Below are positions 26,816 through 35,030 of a stretch of 54,745 nucleotides of DNA, piece by piece (position 1 is the first letter of the stretch; every line of letters begins with the position of its first letter). Under the pieces are notes generated by a model. That model saw only the letters and a program-made list of their open reading frames with translations, did no database searches and was not told where the DNA came from. A program made the position numbers and the translations under genes. This DNA comes from Nitrosomonas sp. (GTDB lineage: Bacteria; Pseudomonadota; Gammaproteobacteria; Burkholderiales; Nitrosomonadaceae), in contig JAJSDU010000019.1 of the NCBI GenBank assembly GCA_028577615.1, positions 1 through 54,745 of the forward strand, read 5' to 3'.

Positions 26816-27919
26816 ATGAAACTGATTTTATTACTACTGACGTTTTTTTTAAGTTCGTTGGTCTACGCCCAGGAAAATGCGCAGAAACAAAATTCTGCGG
26901 GACAACAGGAGCAGCATAAGCATGAAAACGGAAAAGGCGGTGCCGGTCATGAGCATGAACATAACGGCAAAGGACATGGCGGTCACGGACATGATCACGA
27001 GGGCGGTCATGGGCATGGCCATAAGCTCAATGAAACACAGTTAAAACAGTTTTTTGAGCCGTTGCCCGAGTCCATCATTGATGAGCAGAAAAATGCCGCG
27101 CTGATCAAGCTGGGCAAAAAGTTATACCTGGATCCGAGACTGTCCGTCAATGACAAAATTTCCTGCAATTCCTGTCATAGCCTCAGCAATTATGGCGTAG
27201 ACAGTGAACCGACTTCTCCAGGACATGAAGGCAAGCGGGGTGGCAGAAATTCGCCAACGACATTCAATGCCGCGCTGCATATTGCGCAATTCTGGGATGG
27301 GCGCGCGGGTACTGTGGAGGAGCAGGCTTTGGGTCCGATTCTGAATCCGGTTGAAATGGGCATGCCGAGTGAAGATGCCGTTGTCAAAAAACTCAAGGCA
27401 ATCGATGAGTACAAAACATTATTTGCGGAAGCCTTCAGTGATCAAAAGGATCCACTGACTTATAAAAATATTGGTGTCGCCATTGGTGCTTTTGAACGTA
27501 CGCTACTGACGCCATCGCGGTTCGATGATTTCCTCAAGGGAGACAAGAATGCATTGAATGAAAGCGAGAAACGGGGGCTGCAAAAATTCGTTAACATGGG
27601 TTGCGTCAATTGTCATAATGGCGTAGCCATTGGCGGTAACTCCTTCAGAAAAATCGGCCTGGTTGTACCCTATGAAACATCGGATATGGGGCGTTTCGAA
27701 GTGACCGGCATTGAAAGCGACAAAAAAGCATTTAAAGTGCCGAGTCTTAGAAATATCGCGCATACCGGACCTTATTTTCATGACGGTTCCGTTGAAACAT
27801 TGGATGAAGCCATCCGGTTGATGGCAAAACATCAACTGGGCAATGACCATGTTGGTCATGGCATGATCAGGGACATCAAGGCATTCCTCGGTTCCTTAAC
27901 GGCTAAGGAAGCAAAATAA
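26816..27919 (+). CDS. Di-haem cytochrome c peroxidase with His-rich N-terminus
   Basis: A 367-residue periplasmic CcpA/MauG-family peroxidase reducing H2O2 with electrons from cytochrome c. Signal peptide MKLILLLLTFFLSSLVYAQ. Two haem c sites: CNSCH (~118-122, peroxidatic) and CVNCH (~262-266, electron transfer). Other conserved blocks are GKKLYLDPRLS, GGRNSPTTFNAALH and VPSLRNIAHTGPYFHDGSVETLDEAI. The unusual feature is a 45-residue histidine- and glycine-rich insert (~residues 38-70, GHEHEHNGKGHGGHGHDHEGG-like) right after the signal peptide, probably metal binding. GGAGG stands before the ATG. The gene ends at a strong terminator. Confidence 0.93.
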   Translation: MKLILLLLTFFLSSLVYAQENAQKQNSAGQQEQHKHENGKGGAGHEHEHNGKGHGGHGHDHEGGHGHGHKLNETQLKQFFEPLPESIIDEQKNAALIKLGKKLYLDPRLSVNDKISCNSCHSLSNYGVDSEPTSPGHEGKRGGRNSPTTFNAALHIAQFWDGRAGTVEEQALGPILNPVEMGMPSEDAVVKKLKAIDEYKTLFAEAFSDQKDPLTYKNIGVAIGAFERTLLTPSRFDDFLKGDKNALNESEKRGLQKFVNMGCVNCHNGVAIGGNSFRKIGLVVPYETSDMGRFEVTGIESDKKAFKVPSLRNIAHTGPYFHDGSVETLDEAIRLMAKHQLGNDHVGHGMIRDIKAFLGSLTAKEAK

Positions 27920-27940
27920 CCGCATCATAACCGGACAACG

Positions 27941-27972
27941 GCCGCGCAGAGAAATTGCGCGGCGTTTTTTAT
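27941..27972 (+). terminator. Rho-independent terminator of the peroxidase gene
   Basis: GCCGCGCA (27941-27948) pairs with TGCGCGGC (27956-27963) over a seven-base loop and is followed by GTTTTTTATT. Confidence 0.9.
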
Positions 27973-28039
27973 TCTGCACTCTGATGCGCATTGACGAATC
28001 GCTGTTCGTCATTTTCGTTCTGCAAAGGGGGGAACAGGG

Positions 28040-28585
28040 ATGAATTTATTCGCAGCTTTTCTGCTTTTGATGCTACCGGCCTCGATGTCTGTCCATGCCG
28101 TGGAGCCCGCCGATGAGAAAAGGCTTGATGAAGTCACGGAGCGCGGTACGCATGTCATGCCTTTTGATCTGGAAAAAACGGTACATGTTTTTTCCAAAAC
28201 ATCGGAAGGTGGAGTTCAGCAGGTTATTGCCAGGGACAAATCGGATAGCGAGCAGATTCAACTGATCCGCGCACATTTGTCGGAAATTTCAGCAGAATTC
28301 AGTCAGGGAGATTATTCCAAGCCGATGCATATTCACGGTCTGGATATGCCGGGATTGGAGGCGCTGAAAGCAGCTAGCCCCGGACAGGTTAAGATTGACT
28401 ATCTCGAACTGCCGGATGGCGCGCAGATTCACTATGCATCAGAGTCGCCCCAACTTGTCGATGCAATACACCAGTGGCTCGATGCGCAGTTGAGCGACCA
28501 TGCCCGGCACGCCATTTCGGGGCATCCGCACGAACACGGGCAGCATCGGCATGGTCACGATAGTCACGATAAGCACCACAAATAA
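28040..28585 (+). CDS. Exported protein with His-rich tail, function unknown
   Basis: 181 residues. Signal peptide MNLFAAFLLLMLPASMSVHA, mature start VEPAD. A conserved-looking core includes ERGTHVMPFDLEKTVHVFSK, QLIRAHLSEISAEFSQGD and HIHGLDMPGLEALK. Related proteins exist in many proteobacteria, and to my recollection are often labelled 'aspartate carbamoyltransferase', a label with no support here: no carbamoyl-phosphate motif and an export signal. The last 30 residues are histidine-rich (HPHEHGQHRHGHDSHDKHH), like the N-terminus of the peroxidase encoded 120 bases upstream, hinting at shared metal handling. The terminator between them implies separate transcription. Confidence 0.75.
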   Translation: MNLFAAFLLLMLPASMSVHAVEPADEKRLDEVTERGTHVMPFDLEKTVHVFSKTSEGGVQQVIARDKSDSEQIQLIRAHLSEISAEFSQGDYSKPMHIHGLDMPGLEALKAASPGQVKIDYLELPDGAQIHYASESPQLVDAIHQWLDAQLSDHARHAISGHPHEHGQHRHGHDSHDKHHK

Positions 28586-28651
28586 CCGGGTACATCTATT
28601 ATTTATCGTATTTCAAAAATACGCTGGATTTGGAATGCGATTTTTTGACTA

Positions 28652-29161
28652 TCAGGGAAACGCCGGTACTCTTGGTTCGGTTTGTTCGACTTCGATCTCT
28701 GGAATATGTTTTCTAACCACTGCTTCTATCGCATTGACGCGATCGGCGGGAACATCGGCTAATACCAGAAACTCTCCGGCTTCGATGGTTTCTTCAAATT
28801 CCTTGGTGCGGCGATTGCCGACACTCATACCAACCATGCCGCTCACCCAGGCGCCTATACCAGCCCCAGCTAATCCGCTACCGAGTAAGATACCACCGGC
28901 GATCACTGTTGATGCGGGTGGCAGAGCGATCGCCACCAGTCCGGCGAGCATGCCGGTAGCGCCGCCAAGAGCAAGCCCCTGTTCAACCGCCGGAATAAAA
29001 TCTGATTTCTGCAAAAGATTGGCCTCGGGAAGATCTTCAAGTAGCGTGCCACGTTTTGCGATGACATGGATATGTTTTTCTTCGACTTTGGCCAGCAGCA
29101 ATTCATCGACAATTTTATGGGTGACAGCGATGTTGGGCACAAGAAAATAAATTCTACGCAT
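28652..29161 (-). CDS. DUF1269-like membrane-associated protein
   Basis: 169 residues. Cytoplasmic N-terminal part RRIYFLVPNIAVTHKIVDEL (a small alpha-beta fold) and VIAKRGTLLEDLPEANLLQKSD; then a glycine/alanine-rich hydrophobic hairpin (~62-115, GLALGGATGMLAGLVAIALP, GGILLGSGLAGAGIGAWVSG) that resembles glycine-zipper segments, then RTKEFEETIEAGEFLVLADVP. These are the marks of DUF1269-type proteins; function unknown. Of two adjacent ATGs, 29161 is chosen because AAGGAG is six bases from it. Confidence 0.75.
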   Translation of the reverse strand: MRRIYFLVPNIAVTHKIVDELLLAKVEEKHIHVIAKRGTLLEDLPEANLLQKSDFIPAVEQGLALGGATGMLAGLVAIALPPASTVIAGGILLGSGLAGAGIGAWVSGMVGMSVGNRRTKEFEETIEAGEFLVLADVPADRVNAIEAVVRKHIPEIEVEQTEPRVPAFP

Positions 29162-29393
29162 CATGCTCTCCTTGAATAGAGTTAAAGATCGGCTGCAAAA
29201 AACCGGAACAACGAAAGCAAGTTTGAGTGACTGAAATATCAGAGAATTGTTTTTATTTTTGGGCAGAAACAAGCAATTCCCAAATAATTTTATCAGAGTG
29301 ATCATGATTGAAAAATAAGGGCAACTACGTATTGTGGTGAACAGATTATTCACAAACTATTCGTGCATTCAATTCAACTGTTGATGTATAGCG

Positions 29394-29965
29394 TCAACTT
29401 ACACGTGGATAAAGGCGCGGAACGATAATCATCAGGGCAATCGCGATGACAAGCGCAAGTAGCAGACCGGCAAAAAACAAATGCCAGTCACTTGGCTTGA
29501 GTGCGCCGAGTGTGACGATCAGCAATAAGATGGGTAAATCGAGAAAATGGGTAAACGCGGAACCGTGTTCGGTGCGCGCTTTCATTAAATCAGGTGTAAA
29601 CGCACCGGCAGTCAGGGCGTTTTCAGTTAAGCGGCGTAATCGCATGAAATAAAAACGCGTGACGGTGTTGCCTTCGATGAATTCAAACACGAACAGAGCA
29701 ACCATGCCGCCAGCCAGGGTATTGAAATAAAACTCCAGCCGCCGTAAAACGCGGTAATCATCCAAGTCCCCGAGACAAGCAGAATGATTGCGCCGGGAGC
29801 CACCAGGCCGTCATAAAAGACCGCGATATTTCTTATGGATTCCGAGAAACGCACCAATTCAAGGGTCTGGCGGAATTGTAGATCATTGATCCAGACGCCA
29901 ATCAATCCCGCGCCGATCAGAACAGTGCCGATAACATGAGCGAGTTTAAGGAGATCATAGGTCAT
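29394..29965 (-). pseudogene. DUF2269-like membrane protein with a frameshift
   Basis: The 572-base span is not a multiple of three. The first part (from 29965: MTYDLLKLAHVIGTVLIGAG ... TAFYGGWSFISIPWLA) and the second (GGMVALFVFEFIEGNTVTRF ... to 29394) together read as one DUF2269-family protein of about 190 residues with four helices. The frames switch around 29705-29720, inside a CTGGCTGGCGGC stretch. Either the gene is freshly inactivated or the sequence has one indel error; both halves are otherwise well preserved. Confidence 0.75.
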
Positions 29966-29977
29966 GGGGTTTTGTGG

Positions 29978-30015
29978 TATTTCGTACTTTCACATGATTG
30001 TGAAAGTACGAAATA
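29978..30015. repeat. Perfect 17-bp palindrome with 4-base loop
   Basis: TATTTCGTACTTTCACA (29978-29994), TGAT, TGTGAAAGTACGAAATA (29999-30015). It lies just after the stop of the secreted protein gene (30042) and 13 bases before the start of the DUF2269 gene. No T-run follows on the minus strand, so it is not a standard terminator there. Could be an RNA-stabilising hairpin or a protein-binding site. Confidence 0.85.
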
Positions 30016-30041
30016 GGCTCCGGGGTTGTTTTTTCTCCCGA

Positions 30042-30815
30042 TCAGTTACATTGACCAAGATTCGATGCCGGTTCGCGCAGTTCAAAAACGAGATTACCGT
30101 TAGTCGACAAGGCCGGCACATAATGCAGATTTGCCCAGTAGTCGATGACATCACCGTCCTGCGTGACGACGCTCAGGCGGGGAATATGCAGACGCGCATC
30201 CGTACCAAACGTCGGATGTGACTGGATACAGTTTTCCTGTGCTGCATTCAGTTCCGTCAGCCGCGCGCATTGATCTTCCTTGTTTCCACCCACACGATTT
30301 GCACCGCCGGTTGGCGCAGGTGCATTTTCTTTGCATTGCAGGTTGCCATCAATCGTATTGTATTGAATCTCGACGCTGCCGCTGTTCTGAAAAACCTGCA
30401 CGCTACCGCCAATGTCATTGCGCAACGCCTTGAATGGCTGACCATTGCTTTCAAACTGGATATCGCTTTCGATGATGCTGTCACTGATGATTGCGCCGCC
30501 ACCCTGCTTGATTTGCACCGAACCTCCAATCCTTGAGTTGTCCAGTATGTTGACCTGACGTGCATTTTCAGCCTGCACGTTGCCGATTACGACAATCTTG
30601 CGTGCAGTCAGAACCGCGTTGGCGGCAATCTGGATAGTGCCCATGATCCGAGTGCCGTTCAGTACGCACTCACTGTTGCTCGGAACGAGCAGATTATCCA
30701 CAACGGTATTGCCTAAGGAACCCGAGCACAGGGTTTCTTCCGCCGCAGCTTGCAGGGGCAGTAAGAACAGGGCGCTTAGCATAATGATTTTTTGGCTGAT
30801 TATGGTGGGTTTCAT
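30042..30815 (-). CDS. Exported protein with beta-helix-like repeats
   Basis: 257 residues. Signal peptide MKPTIISQKIIMLSALFLLP then LQAAAEE. Mature part: a cysteine near the N-terminus (LCSGSLGNT), then imperfect repeats of the form 'xIxGxVQIxxN' (NGTRIMGTIQIAANAVL, DNSRIGGSVQIKQGG, ALRNDIGGSVQVFQNSG, YNTIDGNLQCKEN), which look like rungs of a beta-helix. The C-terminal ~70 residues (HIPRLSVVTQDGDVIDYWAN...) form another region. No family name recognised. The start at 30815 is preceded by AAGGAG. Confidence 0.72.
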   Translation of the reverse strand: MKPTIISQKIIMLSALFLLPLQAAAEETLCSGSLGNTVVDNLLVPSNSECVLNGTRIMGTIQIAANAVLTARKIVVIGNVQAENARQVNILDNSRIGGSVQIKQGGGAIISDSIIESDIQFESNGQPFKALRNDIGGSVQVFQNSGSVEIQYNTIDGNLQCKENAPAPTGGANRVGGNKEDQCARLTELNAAQENCIQSHPTFGTDARLHIPRLSVVTQDGDVIDYWANLHYVPALSTNGNLVFELREPASNLGQCN

Positions 30816-30909
30816 TTGAAATCTCCTTGTAAAATTGCTGCGGTGGTGCGGTATGATACCTATTCTCGTAGTACTTTGGCTGACCAGGAATGAAGGATTG
30901 ATGAATGGC

Positions 30910-31422
30910 TCAGCTTCTAAGCGCGGGCAGCGGTTCTTCCAGCGGAATAAACCGTAAAGCGTAGCCGTTGTTGCACCAGCGTTCTCCGCGCGGCGGCGGC
31001 CCATCCTTGAAAACATGACCCTGGTGACCGCCGCAGCGCACGCAATGGTATTCCGTGCGTGGCCAGATCATCTTGAAGTCGATCCGGGTGGCGATATGTC
31101 CGGGGATTGGCTGAGTGAAGCTGGGCCACCCGGTCCAGCTTTCGTATTTATGGACGCTTTCAAACAGCGGCAGATAACAGGCCGCGCACAGATAAGTGCC
31201 TGCGCGTTCTTCGTAGACCAGATTGCTGGATTCGGGACGCTCGGTCGCTTCTTCGAACAGTATCTGGTAGGCTTTGGGCGAGAGCAATTCGCGCCATTCC
31301 GCGCGCGGCTTGTTCAGCGGCGTAATCGTTGCGGCGGCTTCGCCAACGACTTTCGAACAGGCCGGAACAAGCGGCAGCACGGTCAGCGCGGCAAAGCCTT
31401 GTAACATGGTGCGTCGTTTCAT
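30910..31422 (-). CDS. msrB: Exported peptide-methionine (R)-S-oxide reductase
   Basis: 170 residues. MsrB repairs methionine-R-sulfoxide. The N-terminus MKRRTMLQGFAALTVL looks like a twin-arginine signal (RRTMLQ), so the enzyme is probably periplasmic. Zinc-site pairs CAAC and CVRC, the SWTGWPSF block, HCVRCGGHQGHVFKDGPPP and RWCNNGYALRF with the catalytic cysteine (usually RYCINSAALRF) are present. Export of an MsrB suits a cell making reactive oxygen or nitrogen species in its envelope. Start at 31422 follows AGGAGA by eight bases. Confidence 0.9.
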   Translation of the reverse strand: MKRRTMLQGFAALTVLPLVPACSKVVGEAAATITPLNKPRAEWRELLSPKAYQILFEEATERPESSNLVYEERAGTYLCAACYLPLFESVHKYESWTGWPSFTQPIPGHIATRIDFKMIWPRTEYHCVRCGGHQGHVFKDGPPPRGERWCNNGYALRFIPLEEPLPALRS

Positions 31423-31548
31423 GAAGTGGTTCTCCTGATGGATGAGAAATAAAAGCCGGAAAAATTGTTTGGCGCGACTGGCCGACGCTGTCATTATGCA
31501 ACAGCGGCAAGGCATTGTCATAACAGTTGATGAATCAGATTTTCAGCG

Positions 31549-31989
31549 TCAACGCAGTAAAATCAACTGCGGAACCGCGTCGATGGAATTCCAGATGATC
31601 GCGTTCTGTTCCAGCTGACTGGCCAATGTGCGGGCAGCTTCAAGGCTGATGCCGAGTATCAGGAAGCCGGGTTCGCCGGGCCAGTCGCCCGCCGGGTGCT
31701 TGCCGATACCTTCGAGGACTGCAAATCCGCGTTGTTTCAGTAGTTGCCTGAATTTCGCGTGACGTTCGGCATTATCCGTCTCGTTCAGCAGTGTGCTGAA
31801 CGGATTGCAGGCTGTTATAAACGCGCTTTCGGTGACTGCATGGGTTTTGTGCAGTTCAGCCAGAACCGGACAGATCACGCCAACCGTAAGTATGCAAGGC
31901 GTTGCGCCATGAATCCGGTACTCCGTTTCCCGGTAGGCTTGAATGAGCGTGGAATCAACCGCTGAATGAATGGCTGAGCCTGCAGGCAT
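31549..31989 (-). CDS. DUF3293 domain-containing protein
   Basis: 146 residues that fit the DUF3293 family: AYRETEYRI near the N-terminus, ITACNPFSTLLNETDNAERH (~62-80), a middle block with GIGKHPAGDWPGEPGFLILG (~101-120), and a helix AARTLASQLEQNAIIW. The family has no known function. Cytoplasmic. The ATG at 31989 is accepted without a strong ribosome site. Confidence 0.78.
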   Translation of the reverse strand: MPAGSAIHSAVDSTLIQAYRETEYRIHGATPCILTVGVICPVLAELHKTHAVTESAFITACNPFSTLLNETDNAERHAKFRQLLKQRGFAVLEGIGKHPAGDWPGEPGFLILGISLEAARTLASQLEQNAIIWNSIDAVPQLILLR

Positions 31990-32096
31990 GGGTGCTTTTC
32001 GATCCGGATGTGCTGATTGTAATATCGCTTCTGAGAAGGTTGACTGGAAATTCCGGATTATAGCCGACCGATGTGTCCCGGTTGGATCTGATTCGG

Positions 32097-32873
32097 CTAT
32101 GGTTCCTCATGGGCCTGGCGCCAGGCAATCGCGCGATAATCAAAACCTTTACGGATTGTCGGCTTGATGATATCGAAGAAAGGAGAAATATCGAAATCCC
32201 GGGGCGTAATCAGGCTGTGATGGCGGATGTGGTAAATTTCGGCATAACAATCGGCGCACTGCGGATCGTTCAGCCATTCACGCTTGATTTCGGGCAGAAT
32301 AGGATAGGACACAGACTGGAAAGCCTGCGCAATGAGTGTCGAGCAGATGGCACGTGTCGGATCGCCGCTGCCCAGCGTCATCAGGCGGCGGCGGAAACGG
32401 GTCGGAACCGGCGCCAGCGGGAAAAGATAGCGCGCCAGATCAAGAATATTTTTCAGGTCGTAATGATATCCAATCCGGCTGACGACGAAATCGACCACAC
32501 GCTGACGATCCGATTCATCCAGACCAACGGGACGGCAAATACGGGTGTTCAAGTGAGCGTAATGCGCCAGCGTGATCGCGCGCACGCCTGCTTTGAGATC
32601 GGCCTCGACCAGCACCAGCGGCATCTGCCAGGATTCCTGGGCGGGCAGCGCGCTGTCCCCAACATAAATTGCGGCATGCGACCAGGTCGATTGCGTCAGG
32701 TATTTGATCGGAACGCTCAGACGCGTGTCGCCATCAACCAGCAGCACATCGGCGGGCTGCAATGTCGCATGCAGCATTTCCTGACTGATCGTTGCGTATT
32801 GGGTGGTTTTTTTGAGCGGCGAAGTCAGATATTTCGCCAGCAGATTCCCAGTTAGTTGCGTGATCCAGTTCAT
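32097..32873 (-). CDS. YiiX-like permuted papain-fold hydrolase
   Basis: 258 residues of the YiiX/YebB-like branch of the NlpC/P60 superfamily, circularly permuted cysteine hydrolases that act on amide or lipid bonds. Seen: LQPADVLLVDGD (~39-50), the catalytic histidine in STWSHAAIYVG (~62-72) and the catalytic cysteine in RAICSTLIAQAFQ (~176-188). No signal peptide. Nine bases separate it from the upstream GST-like gene, so they are probably co-transcribed. Confidence 0.82.
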   Translation of the reverse strand: MNWITQLTGNLLAKYLTSPLKKTTQYATISQEMLHATLQPADVLLVDGDTRLSVPIKYLTQSTWSHAAIYVGDSALPAQESWQMPLVLVEADLKAGVRAITLAHYAHLNTRICRPVGLDESDRQRVVDFVVSRIGYHYDLKNILDLARYLFPLAPVPTRFRRRLMTLGSGDPTRAICSTLIAQAFQSVSYPILPEIKREWLNDPQCADCYAEIYHIRHHSLITPRDFDISPFFDIIKPTIRKGFDYRAIAWRQAHEEP

Positions 32874-32882
32874 TCAGGAAGG

Positions 32883-33680
32883 CTATGAATGGGCGGCGGG
32901 TATTGTAGTGTAACGTTCTTCTGCGTAGAGCCTGAGAATATGTTTTCCGGCAACCGTCTGGCGCATTGCGCTGATAATTTCCTGTAATGCCTTGGGGAAT
33001 TCGTCAAAGGTTGGAATGGCGCCTTGTTCGAATTGATCGCCGCCGTAATTGGCGGGTAATACCAGTGGCGCGCCGCTGACTGCAAAAGCCAGATCGGCCA
33101 GAGTCAATGTGTCGCCGTAGAGATATCTGCGTCTATCGGACAATATTTGATCGACTTCCTGAAAAATATTCCGGATCAGACGTAGTGCTTTGTCCGCTGC
33201 GGGCATGCTCAGATTCTGCGACTTCCAGATCATTCTTTTCGGAATCGTGTAGCCGTATTTGACAAAACAGCGCTCAAACCAGGAGCTGCCCAGCGTGAGC
33301 GGACGAATCATGATTGCCTTGTGCGGCAACAGATTGGTGTAAGCCCACTCGACAACCGCATGCCCCAGCTCGGAGTTGTAGCGGTGCCAGCTATACTCCA
33401 TTTCACTGGACAGCGAATCCGGAATCAGTTTTTTCTCCGCAGCTGCCTGCGCGTCATAATGATGGATAACATCGCGCACACTGGTCAATTTGATGTCGCC
33501 GTCGCGGCACAGAACCAGGCTTTTACCGCCAGCCACCTTGTTCAGCAGAAAATAGAAAGGCAACGTATGCCGGTGTTCCTTGAACGGAATGCCGTAATAA
33601 AACAGCACCCAGCGGTTCAGTTCGGCATCGGCGCTGGGTGAGAAGGAAAGTACGTGAACAGGTTTTTTGTCGGTGCTCAT
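32883..33680 (-). CDS. Glutathione S-transferase-like protein
   Basis: 265 residues: N-terminal thioredoxin-like part (VHVLSFSPSADAELNRWVLF, GIPFKEHRH) and a helical C-terminal part with TLTLADLAFAVSGAPLVLP, the usual N-capping TLADLA motif of GST-C domains. The GST-N proline motif is modified (KSLVLCRDGDIKLTSVRDVI). It lies 60 bases after the P450 gene on the same strand. It may conjugate or isomerise an oxidised product of the P450/peroxidase pair; inference from position. Confidence 0.8.
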   Translation of the reverse strand: MSTDKKPVHVLSFSPSADAELNRWVLFYYGIPFKEHRHTLPFYFLLNKVAGGKSLVLCRDGDIKLTSVRDVIHHYDAQAAAEKKLIPDSLSSEMEYSWHRYNSELGHAVVEWAYTNLLPHKAIMIRPLTLGSSWFERCFVKYGYTIPKRMIWKSQNLSMPAADKALRLIRNIFQEVDQILSDRRRYLYGDTLTLADLAFAVSGAPLVLPANYGGDQFEQGAIPTFDEFPKALQEIISAMRQTVAGKHILRLYAEERYTTIPAAHS

Positions 33681-33740
33681 TTTTCTCCCGTGATGTGATC
33701 CAGGTGCATGTCAGTGCAACAGACTGGCGCGGTGAATAAA

Positions 33741-34940
33741 TTAATGGTCGTATTCGATCTCCAGACTGACCGGGAACGGTTCTTCAACTTTCATATCGGT
33801 AACGCGGCGGAGATTTGGCTGTTTCAGTACCGCTTTGACGATACCTGGAATCTGGGTCAGGTTGATATACTGGCCAAAACAGGTATGCAGGCCAAAGCCG
33901 AAATGCATATAGTTGTAGGCAGGGCGGTCAAGCTGGAATTCACGGGGTTTTTTGATTTTGCGTCCGTCCATCATGGCTGACTGGGTCGCCGCGAGCACCC
34001 GGGCGCCTTTCGGAATTTTTGTCGAGCGCAGCGTGCCTTTGGCGATCACATAATCCTCCGCGCATATGCGTTGAATACCGGCTGCAAAAGGATTCAAGCG
34101 CAGACTTTCCTGGACAAACTGGATCAGTTTGTCGTCTTCATCGGCGCGCGCGGCCTGTTGCGCCACAACCATCAGTTCCGGATTGTTGAACAGATGATTG
34201 AGCGTGACGGCAGCGCATTTCGATGTGGTCGGGATGGCGCCGATGATCAGTCCGATCAGATTGTTGCGTATATCCACATCGCTCATTCCGGGCATGCCGG
34301 CTTCCTGCAGTTTCAGGCAGCGGTTCAGGACGTCGTCTTTGTCAACTGGCGCCGCTTTTCGGGCGGCGATGGCCTGATCCAGATAATTGCGCGTCTGTTC
34401 GGCGGCGCGGAGTGCTTTTTCTTCAACTGCCGGATCATCCGGATAAAACAGATACTGAAACATGATCGTCGCGGCATCGGCAAATTCGGTTTCATTCCAG
34501 CCCGGCGTGCCAAAATACTCACCGATGAGCCGCGTCGGAACCACACGCGTCAGCTGCTGAACGGCATCCATCCGGCCGCTGGCGGATTTGACAATGGCTT
34601 CACTGGTCTGGTCGACGAAAGGTTTGATGATGTCGGTGATATCCTCACGGCGCGCCGCGATGCGCATATTGGAAACATCGCGCGTGTATTGATCGGTATT
34701 TTCCATACCCAGAAAGAAATTGCTGCCATCGGTGACTTTGTACATTTTTTCGGCATATGGCACTCGAAAAACCCAGTCATGATTTAATACTTCCACGACA
34801 TCCTCAAACCGGGTGACTACGGCGTTGCCCTTGAAGACGACAATGGGCTTGACGACGCGCAGTATTGCAAAGATGCTGTCCAGATGCGCGAGCGCCCACT
34901 GAGTCAGCTTTTCCTGTAACGTATTTGTCTCTTTAGCCAT
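33741..34940 (-). CDS. Cytochrome P450, atypical oxygen-activation motif
   Basis: A 399-residue soluble P450. Haem-binding loop FGFGLHTCFG (347-356, cysteine ligand C354) and helix K ExxR (ESLR, 278-281) are intact. In helix I the usual [AG]GxD/E-T-T segment reads GAIPTTS (234-240): proline stands where the acid is expected. Loss of this residue is typical of P450s that rearrange hydroperoxides or use H2O2 instead of reducing O2. No ferredoxin or reductase gene is close, while a peroxidase gene lies directly upstream. Substrate unknown. A TTCAACAGCCTGTTAAG palindrome lies about 75 bases before the start. Confidence 0.85.
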   Translation of the reverse strand: MAKETNTLQEKLTQWALAHLDSIFAILRVVKPIVVFKGNAVVTRFEDVVEVLNHDWVFRVPYAEKMYKVTDGSNFFLGMENTDQYTRDVSNMRIAARREDITDIIKPFVDQTSEAIVKSASGRMDAVQQLTRVVPTRLIGEYFGTPGWNETEFADAATIMFQYLFYPDDPAVEEKALRAAEQTRNYLDQAIAARKAAPVDKDDVLNRCLKLQEAGMPGMSDVDIRNNLIGLIIGAIPTTSKCAAVTLNHLFNNPELMVVAQQAARADEDDKLIQFVQESLRLNPFAAGIQRICAEDYVIAKGTLRSTKIPKGARVLAATQSAMMDGRKIKKPREFQLDRPAYNYMHFGFGLHTCFGQYINLTQIPGIVKAVLKQPNLRRVTDMKVEEPFPVSLEIEYDH

Positions 34941-35010
34941 GATTCCAATTCCAGTGATGTAATGAACAAGGAGCGTATTGATTCGGTATAGGCATCCGCA
35001 GCCGTAATCG

Positions 35011-35028
35011 TTTCAACAGCCTGTTAAG
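35011..35028. repeat. TTTAACAG-type palindrome, copy 1
   Basis: TTTCAACAGCCTGTTAAG, upstream of the P450 gene and three bases after the DyP stop. Same core as copies at 38154-38170 and 53886-53904. Confidence 0.5.
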
Positions 35029-35030
35029 CG

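Noticed and set aside
28040-28585. Aspartate carbamoyltransferase label for the His-rich exported protein
   Set aside because: No carbamoyl-phosphate (STRT) motif, too short, and has an export signal.
29964-30221. Rightward frame with an AAGGAG before its ATG at 29964
   Set aside because: The ribosome-like site is the reverse complement of codons in the DUF2269 N-terminus; the frame runs through a palindrome and the antisense of another gene with no domain.
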